Of a DNA stretch of 64,000 nt, positions 59,301-64,000 are shown one piece after another (position 1 is the stretch's first letter; every line of letters begins with the position of its first letter). The notes under the pieces are model-generated. The model saw nothing but the letters and a program-made list of their open reading frames with translations, was not told the DNA's origin and did not search any database. This stretch comes from Lasiodiplodia sp. COLG20 (Eukaryota > Ascomycota > Dothideomycetes > Botryosphaeriales > Botryosphaeriaceae). The stretch is taken from NCBI GenBank assembly GCA_009801085.1, contig VNWV01000003.1, positions 1,612,001 through 1,676,000 on the forward strand. The letters are read 5' to 3'. Position numbers and translations under genes: made by a program.

Positions 59301-61426
59301 ATGGCGCACAGAGAGGAACACCCGCTGCTGCAAAAGCCGCTCTACGGTACCCGGCCCTAATACTGTCGCCCCGCCAAAACAAATGCGTACCAGGTTGCTA
59401 ACCTTCGCGACCACCAGTCTTCGACCTTCCAAAGGAACTCCTTGACACGATTAGCGTAAAAGAGCAAGGCGCCTCTGCTCTCGCCGCCGCCAACGCCGCG
59501 GACAACGCAAGTTCCGATCCCCGGTCGTCGCAACGCGGCGCCGAAAAGGATGGCGACGATGAGAAGCAGGACGGAAGCAGTACGCCGGCAACGGCGACAT
59601 CCTGCGGGCTCTGCAACCTGACGTTCACCAGCCTAGCGGACCAGCGCAGCCACGTGCGGTCGGATCTGCACGGCTACAATCTCAAGCAGAAGATGCGCGG
59701 CGCGGCACCCGTGTCCGAGGCCGAGTTCGAGCGGCTGGTGGGCGAACTGGACGAGAGTATATCCGGGTCGGAGAGCAGCAGCAGCAGCGAGGATGAGGAC
59801 GAGGAGGGTGGAGGACAGGGCGGCGGCGACTCGACATTGAGCGCGTTGTTGAAGAGACAAGCGAAGATCGCGGACGCAAGCGGAGCGGAGGAGGTGGCTG
59901 CAATGGTGAAGAAGAGGAAGCGTGGTGCAGGAAAGCCACCGATGCTGTGGTTCACGAGCGCGAGCCTACCCGGGGAAATAAATTTGGGCGTGTACCGGGC
60001 GATCCTGTCGGATGCAGAGCAGGAGGATGAGAAGGGCCTGGTTGAGACTCTACGGAAGAAGCAGCTCTCGCCGCAACAGAGCGTCACAAAGAAAGAACAA
60101 GACAACGCGGAGGACGAGGGAGGGGTGAAACTACCTTCAACGCCGGAGATTGGACCGCATTATTTCCTCTGCATGATCGGCGGTGGGCACTTTGCGGCTA
60201 TGATCGTGGCGCTTGCGCCGAAGATGGGGAAGAAGCACACGGGGGCAAATGAGCGGCAGGCCACGGTGGTGGCTCACAAGACTTTCCACCGGTATACCAC
60301 TAGGCGCAAACAGGGTGGTTCGCAGTCGGCGAGTGACGCTGCTAAAGGCGCTGCTCACTCGGCTGGTTCATCATTGAGAAGATATAACGAGGCGGCATTG
60401 ACGTCAGAGGTGCGAGCTCTGTTGTCAGAGTGGAAGGATATGATTGATACGGCAGATCTACTCTTCGTCCGCGCTACAGGCAGTACGAACCGTCGAACCC
60501 TGTACGGTCCGTACGAAGGCCAAGTACTACGACACAATGACGCTCGAATCCGCGGGTTCCCTTTCAGCACACGCCGTGCCACACAAGCTGAGCTTATGCG
60601 CTCTTTTGTCGAACTCACGCGCGTCAAAGTCAGCCGCGTGGACGAGGCAGCCCTCGCCGCGGCAGCTGAAGCAGCAGCGGTGGCGGCGCAAGCAACAACT
60701 TCCCGAACCTCGACTCCCTCGAAACCCACGAAGCCAAAGCCTACACCCGAAGAGGAGGAAGCACTACTCCACTCCTCCCAGCTTCAAGCTTTGATCCGCC
60801 GCTCCAAGGCTCCTGCACTAGTCTCCTACATTCAGAGCAACAACCTCTCCCCCAACTTCCGCTTCCATCCTCTCGACACGGACAAAAACTACCACGCTCC
60901 CACACCGCTCCACTTGGCGGCGCACATGAACGCGCCGGCAGTGGTTCTCGCGCTGCTCACGAAGGTGAAGGCCGATCCGGCTGTTACAAACCTAGAAGAT
61001 AAGACGCCTTTCGACATAGCGGGCGACCGCGCCACCCGGGATGCGTTTCGCATCGCACGCTACGAGTTGGGCAACGCAGCAGCCAACTGGAGCGCTGCGC
61101 GCGTGCCGGCAGGCGTGAGCCGGGCGGAAGTGGAGAAGGCGAGCAACGTCGAGAAGGCAGAGGAGGCAGCGAAGGAGGCTGAGCGGAGGAAGACGGAGAC
61201 GGAAAGGCTGCGGCGGGAGGAGGAGCAAAGGGAGCAGGATAGAAGGGAGAAGCGGGTCGGGAAGGGTAAGGCGTTGGGCTCGGCTGGGTTGACGGAGAAG
61301 ACGGCGGGAGAGAAGAGGGAGGAGGAGGCGAGGGGGTTGACACCTGAAATGCGGATGAGATTGGAGAGGGAGAGAAGGGCGAGGGCGGCGGAGGAGAGGA
61401 TAAAGAGGATGCAGGGAGGTCAGTGA
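59301..61426 (+). CDS. vms1: Vms1/ANKZF1-type peptidyl-tRNA hydrolase of ribosome quality control
   Basis: 684 residues, two exons: 59301-59346 and 59418-61426. The splice (G-GTACCC...CCACCAG) restores PLYVFDLPKELL, the usual N-terminus. A C2H2-like zinc finger follows (CGLCNLTF ... HVRSDLHGYN). The VLRF1 domain includes HYFLCMIGGGHFAAMIVAL and HKTFHRYTTRRKQGGSQS, where the conserved glutamine needed for cleaving peptidyl-tRNA lies. Ankyrin repeats are near 430-510 (TPLHLAAHMNAPAVVLALL). A long charged coiled coil leads to a C-terminal VCP/Cdc48-interacting motif (RERRARAAEERIKR). It releases nascent chains from stalled 60S ribosomes and links to Cdc48. All hallmark parts are present, so it should be functional. 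Confidence 0.93.
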
Positions 61427-61785
61427 GGGAGAGTACTCGGAGCTCATGGGTGTCACACACATCCATGGATAATTAGGGATAGATAAACGCTGGTGGCTAT
61501 CAGCAAGTGATGGTGCGAGGCTGCAATTTGCTTGCGGCAAATGAAAATCAATAAAGATAAGTTTCTTGTATACCTTCGAATCGGAGAATCTGCACGAAGT
61601 ACCCGGTTTACTTGTGATATCTGCTAGACATCCCCGACTCCTGCAGATGAATAATTCAATAGTGCCAATTTTGCGTTTCCTTTCTGACCTCGACCTGGTT
61701 CATTTTGTCTTTGGTTCTGCACACAATACACTAGTAAGCTCTAACGAGATAGCCTATACCTTTTCAGAATTTCCGGAAGATTACC
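61427..61785. other. intergenic region between convergent genes
   Basis: 359 bp, probably the two 3' UTRs of Vms1 and the dioxygenase. AT-richer than the genes. Nothing else seen. Confidence 0.4.
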
Positions 61786-62958
61786 TTAACTCAGATAGTA
61801 TTCTACAACCTCGTCTCCATACCACTTCCTTCCCACGTCTTCATGGCTTCGGATCCACTTTCTCAACTGCGACTCGCCAAGGGCATCCCACCGGGGGTCC
61901 AGGAAAGTCGATACCACGTTCGCGCCGTTCGAAGCATCACTATCGTGCTCTCGACGCAGGCGGCGCACCGAATCCGGGATATAGGAGCGGATTTGCGAGA
62001 CTGTCATGTCCAACGGCAGACCCTGAAAGAAGGGGACGGAGTAGCGAGGTGGCGAAGCCGGGCCAGGTGCCTTTACACGGTGCACCGTAGCCCTGACCGC
62101 ACCCTCAGTCGCTGCCTCGAATGCGTTACCGAAGTTGACGACGAATGTGCCGGCTACCGGCGTGGCGGGGATCCACGTCTGGCCGTCGGCGGCAAGCACT
62201 TCCAAACCTGCGTGGTTGCCGACCTGCAACAGGAAGGTCAACCAGCCGCTGGAGTCCTTGTGCGCCCCGACACCCTGGCCGCCGTCGGACTCTTCGGCGG
62301 GCGAGGGCGGATATTTGAGGAGCTTGATGCGGTGTTGTGGCGGGAGGTAGGATGATTCGGGGTCGACGAAAGTCCTGGCCGCTGGATGCTGGAAGAAATG
62401 ATCGAACGTTCCGGTAGGAATACCAAACGCTTCTTCTACAAGGTGCACGAAGCGGTAAGAAAGTTCTTGCACAGCATTGTGGTAAGCAGTAAATGCTCGC
62501 CTGAACCCTGGAAGTAGCTCCTCTGGTGGCCATTGGTTGGGACCACGTAGGCGCCAATAGAGCTGCGAGAAGTCACGACTATCGCCGGGCTGGTCCCGCG
62601 TAGTAGTATTGCACTCGCGGTACACAACTGGAAGCTCCGTTGCGTAATCAAATTGCTCGCGAAGGTCCTTTTTCCCGAGAGTTGTTTCTTTAGCGAAGCC
62701 GCTGTAACCAAGAAAGTGTGGAGAGTGGAGCTTGGAGAGACTGGATTTGACATTGCTGGGCAGGTCGAAGAGCGCTGGGAGTTTTCCCGTTAGCTCTGTG
62801 ATGATGTGTTCTTCCACGCCATGGTTTCTGATATACAGGAAGCCGATGTTGAAGAGAGCGTCGTGTAGCTTGGCTAGTAGCACTGGACGCTCTACAGGGT
62901 CCTCGGCAAGGCGCAGATCAAGAATCGGCAAAGACGAAGGCGGCGCAGATGGAGGCAT
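61786..62958 (-). CDS. 2-oxoglutarate-Fe(II) dioxygenase, isopenicillin-N-synthase-like
   Basis: 390 residues, single exon, starting MPPSAPPSSLPILDLRLAED. N-terminal DIOX_N region: LHDALFNIGFLYIRNHGVEE. Iron ligands: H and D in VGAHKDSSGWLT and a distal H in ATVHRVKAP; the 2-oxoglutarate-binding R-x-S is in PPRYSVPFF. Length fits the family. Substrate unknown; members act in secondary metabolism, hydroxylation of small molecules or detoxification, and no biosynthetic cluster surrounds it. The frame stays open upstream to an ATG at 63105 that lies in MITE copy F; those 49 extra residues (Cys/His/Arg-rich) do not look like family sequence, so I use 62958. Codon use matches the neighbouring genes. 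Confidence 0.88.
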   Translation of the reverse strand: MPPSAPPSSLPILDLRLAEDPVERPVLLAKLHDALFNIGFLYIRNHGVEEHIITELTGKLPALFDLPSNVKSSLSKLHSPHFLGYSGFAKETTLGKKDLREQFDYATELPVVYRECNTTTRDQPGDSRDFSQLYWRLRGPNQWPPEELLPGFRRAFTAYHNAVQELSYRFVHLVEEAFGIPTGTFDHFFQHPAARTFVDPESSYLPPQHRIKLLKYPPSPAEESDGGQGVGAHKDSSGWLTFLLQVGNHAGLEVLAADGQTWIPATPVAGTFVVNFGNAFEAATEGAVRATVHRVKAPGPASPPRYSVPFFQGLPLDMTVSQIRSYIPDSVRRLRREHDSDASNGANVVSTFLDPRWDALGESQLRKWIRSHEDVGRKWYGDEVVEYYLS

Positions 62959-63089
62959 CTTGTTGCGTCGGCTGTGAGTAAGTTTCTTGGAGTGGCCGAC
63001 ATGCGGAGCAAGCAACGGACATGCCGCGATGACGTGATTGGAGGGGAAACTGTCCAGACAAGCTTCACGTCTGACTCCATGCCTCTCGC

Positions 63090-63213
63090 AGCCGATGGCT
63101 AGCATAGATTAATTTTTTGCTCATGTCATAAGTAGCTGACTTTCCTAAAGCAGAGCTGGGGCATAATTACGCTATGTTCTAGAGCCCTGATATTCTTCGC
63201 GCTAGCCATCGGC
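63090..63213. mobile_element. MITE copy F, degenerate
   Basis: About 124 bp. Left arm GCAGCCGATGGCTAGCATAG and right arm GAAT/ATATTCTTCGCGCTAGCCATCGGC match the outer arms of the family, but the terminal CAGAGGGG bases and the whole inner hairpin are missing or unrecognisable. It lies between the dioxygenase (minus) and ATG3 (plus), overlapping the extreme 5' end of the dioxygenase frame. Confidence 0.7.
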
Positions 63214-63690
63214 CAGGTCGACAAGCTGATGGTCAACATCGAGGACGCCAAACCTGTTTAGGCGACGATCCAGCAGGCCATCAGGATGTCTTGCCGGCAC
63301 ACTACTGCTCGGCACGCTGGCGCGCCAAATGATGCGATGCCGGAGCCGGTGACTCGTGCGTGTACGAGTCCACGGGGAATGATGTCAGTGGTTGCATGTC
63401 AGGCGCCAAGGTCACTCCGACGCTCACGTGCGATAAGTGCCTGGCCTTATCGCCTCACCGCCCGCGCCGGGTCCAAGGCAGCTGCCTCCGCTCAACCACC
63501 ACCTCTTTCGCTCTCTTCTTCCCAAACACCCGAAACACGCAAAGCACCATCATAGTCCCCGTTTTCATACTTCAGAAAGCGACCCGACCCCGCTTTCTGC
63601 AGCAAACTCGACCGGTTTCAAACAAAGCGGCCAAGTCAAGTCCCCAGCCGTACCACCCCGCATTCGCGCCCCACAACAGTGCTGCCCACC
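63214..63690. promoter_or_regulatory. promoter and leader region of ATG3
   Basis: 477 bp upstream of the ATG3 start. Short ORFs on both strands only. Pyrimidine-rich stretch (CTTTCGCTCTCTTCTTCCC) near 63508 is typical for fungal promoters. No defined site identified. Confidence 0.35.
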
Positions 63691-64000
63691 ATGAACTACC
63701 TTCGCAGCACGTTGAACACCCTGCGCGATACTTATGCGCCCGTAACCCATACCTCGACCTTCCGCCAAACCGGCCAGATAACACCCGAAGAGTTCGTTGC
63801 CGCCGGCGACTTCCTTGTCTACAAGTTCCCCTCCTGGTCCTGGGCCGACGCCTCCCACCCGTCTAAGCGCGTGAGCTACCTCCCTGAAGGCAAGCAATAC
63901 CTGGTCACGCGTGGTGTCCCTTGCCACCGCCGCTTGGACGATAACTTCGCGGGCGATGCTGGCGATGAGGGCACCGTCGTTGGTGATGGCTTCGCAGGCG
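63691..64000 (+). CDS. atg3: ATG3, E2-like enzyme for Atg8 lipidation (5' part)
   Basis: First 103 residues are visible; the gene continues past the right edge. The start [20 protein letters not shown] is the amphipathic membrane-binding helix of Atg3. The following [44 protein letters not shown] and acidic [11 protein letters not shown] stretch are all family hallmarks. Atg3 transfers Atg8 from Atg7 to phosphatidylethanolamine in autophagosome formation. The catalytic cysteine lies in the part outside the window. No intron is seen in this portion. Confidence 0.95.
   Translation, partial: MNYLRSTLNTLRDTYAPVTHTSTFRQTGQITPEEFVAAGDFLVYKFPSWSWADASHPSKRVSYLPEGKQYLVTRGVPCHRRLDDNFAGDAGDEGTVVGDGFAG

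Overview
The window looks like nuclear DNA of a filamentous ascomycete (Pezizomycotina). Evidence: genes are split by many short GT-AG introns (about 45-150 nt, branch sites like CTAAC or CTGAC), both strands are densely coded, and the gene set is fungal (LysM and killer-toxin-like chitinase genes, a Zn2Cys6 regulator, and the arginine-specific carbamoyl-phosphate synthase small chain with its attenuator uORF). I cannot name the species. All exon borders were read by eye from splice signals and frame continuity.

Layout. 1-1822 (-): GH89 alpha-N-acetylglucosaminidase, cut by the left edge. 2495-8457 (-): a 12-exon secreted chitinase of the killer-toxin-like subgroup C, facing a secreted multi-LysM protein at 9782-12380 (+). 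12702-14537 (+): F-box-like protein. 15070-16837 (-): unknown membrane protein in an AT-rich island. 18885-19361 (+): small secreted crystallin-like protein. 19973-20117 (+): tRNA-Trp(CCA) gene. 23245-26749 (-): RING-PH-vWA scaffold (Far1/Ste5-like). 31443-33983 (+): Zn2Cys6 regulator. 34637-36172 (-): U3 snoRNP-associated-like protein, divergent from a mitochondrial repeat protein at 36341-37905 (+). 38276-40870 (-): GH3 beta-glucosidase. 42156-43964 (+): arginine attenuator uORF plus CPA1. 45287-49459 (-): LAM-type GRAM/VASt sterol-transfer protein, divergent from an MIT/coiled-coil protein at 49935-51649 (+). 52210-54106 (+): OSTalpha/TMEM184 protein. 55197-55736 (-): small unknown protein. 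56848-58869 (+): Acinus-like SAP protein. 59301-61426 (+): Vms1. 61786-62958 (-): 2OG-Fe(II) dioxygenase. 63691-64000 (+): start of ATG3.

Two things stand out. First, the tRNA-Trp gene folds into a good cloverleaf only if two insertions are removed: a usual short intron after the anticodon, and a 57-nt insert in the D-arm that has all the marks of a spliceosomal intron (GTAAGT, TACTAAT, TAG). Second, six copies of one short non-autonomous inverted-repeat element (a MITE) lie in 64 kb. They sit in promoters, downstream of a gene, between the chitinase and LysM genes, inside an intron of the beta-glucosidase, and at the 5' end of the dioxygenase.

Functional links. The chitinase and LysM genes form a plausible chitin-attack or chitin-binding pair. 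The uORF should repress CPA1 translation when arginine is high. Most other genes are housekeeping: RNA processing, ribosome quality control, autophagy, lipid transfer. Two long stretches, 20118-23244 and 26750-31442, hold no gene I can support.
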